A DNA stretch of 64,000 nt from Lachnospiraceae bacterium (lineage in GTDB: Bacteria > Bacillota > Clostridia > Lachnospirales > Lachnospiraceae): positions 29,280-93,279 of the forward strand of contig SVEG01000011.1 of NCBI GenBank assembly GCA_015057505.1, in the 5' to 3' direction. Below the pieces are notes generated by a model that made no database searches, was not told the origin of the DNA, and saw only the letters and a program-made list of their open reading frames with translations. Both the position numbers and the translations under genes were made by a program. Of this stretch, positions 63,824-64,000 are shown one piece after another; the first letter of the stretch is position 1, and each line of letters opens with the position of its first letter.

Positions 63824-64000
63824 ATAAGAAGACCGATTTTATGGATGGCGGCTGCGTTTTTGCTTGGAGAGTTACTCGCAGCCGGATATGCGGCCATCGT
63901 AATATGGGGGTTGTTAATTTCGCTCATGCCTGTTGTTATAGGCGGGAGCTTGTGGAAAATAAGAAAAAGAGAAATATTTTTATTAGTTATAATGTTTGTG
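63824..64000 (+). CDS. comEC: 5' end of comEC (DNA uptake channel), apparent ATA start
   Basis: Only 59 codons are in the window, open to the right edge. Reading from 63824 gives '(M)RRPILWMAAAFLLGELLA', a typical ComEC N-terminus, followed by hydrophobic segments ('GLLISLMPVVIGGSLW', 'IFLLVIMFV'). AGGAGG (63813-63818) is 5 nt before an ATA codon. There is no ATG, GTG or TTG in that position; the first in-frame ATG is 63845, 26 nt from the ribosome site. ComEC forms the membrane channel for transforming DNA. Assignment is supported by comEA upstream. Confidence 0.7.
   Translation, partial: MRRPILWMAAAFLLGELLAAGYAAIVIWGLLISLMPVVIGGSLWKIRKREIFLLVIMFV

Noticed and set aside
1..64000. tRNA, rRNA, CRISPR array, prophage
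   Set aside because: No cloverleaf-type, ribosomal, spaced-repeat or phage-like sequences were recognised while reading both strands; a tRNAscan or Infernal run could confirm.

Overview
The window looks like a chromosomal segment of a motile, fermentative, low-to-moderate G+C anaerobe of the Clostridia, most likely a Lachnospiraceae member. The evidence is CodY, sigma-D (FliA), FliY, CheC, CheD and FlhF/FlhG in one very long fla/che operon, AdhE and [FeFe] hydrogenases for fermentation, and strong AGGAGG-type ribosome-binding sites. A rhamnogalacturonan lyase suggests pectin use. The family is inferred from gene content and order, not from a database search.

Left part (1-10.1 kb): the 3' end of a secreted or surface protein with a discoidin-like (F5/8C) domain, a LysR regulator, then an apparent seven-gene redox operon. 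The operon holds adhE, an APH-fold kinase, two thioredoxin-like [2Fe-2S] ferredoxins, a PAS-containing sensory-type [FeFe]-hydrogenase homologue, a SpoIIE-type PP2C phosphatase and a second [FeFe] hydrogenase. A near-consensus Rex operator overlaps the adhE promoter, so the operon is probably NADH/NAD+ controlled.

The most unusual element is at 10059-10746. It is a 688-bp imperfect palindrome filling the gap between the convergent hydrogenase and degV genes. It contains two perfect inverted blocks (46 and 47 bp), a 13-bp central stem, and an oppositely oriented terminator at each end whose stems show compensatory changes. Each arm appears to be built from two diverged units of about 135 bp. 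I do not recognise it.

Middle part (10.7-25.4 kb): degV on the minus strand, a TetR-type regulator with a membrane protein, a HAD phosphatase, a lipoprotein rhamnogalacturonan lyase (PL11), a zinc-ribbon membrane protein, a GH43-like propeller protein, an odd PilT-like ATPase lacking two catalytic residues, then comM, dprA, topA and codY.

Right part (25.6-59.9 kb): an essentially complete fla/che operon on the plus strand. It runs through rod and basal-body genes (flgBC, fliEFGHIJ), hook genes (fliK, flgD, flgE), stator (motAB), switch (fliLMY), export (fliOPQR, flhBA), placement (flhFG) and chemotaxis (cheY, cheBAWCD). It ends with sigD, a FapA/DUF342 gene, a SwrB-like gene and small unknown genes. 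Flagellin, fliD, fliS, flgM and cheR are not in the window. One internal terminator (after flgE) and one candidate internal promoter (before motA) suggest it is not a single uniform transcript.

End (60.0-64 kb): comEA, an OmpR-type response regulator and histidine kinase pair, a GerMN lipoprotein, and the start of comEC, which appears to use an ATA start codon. No tRNA, rRNA, CRISPR array, prophage or insertion sequence was seen.
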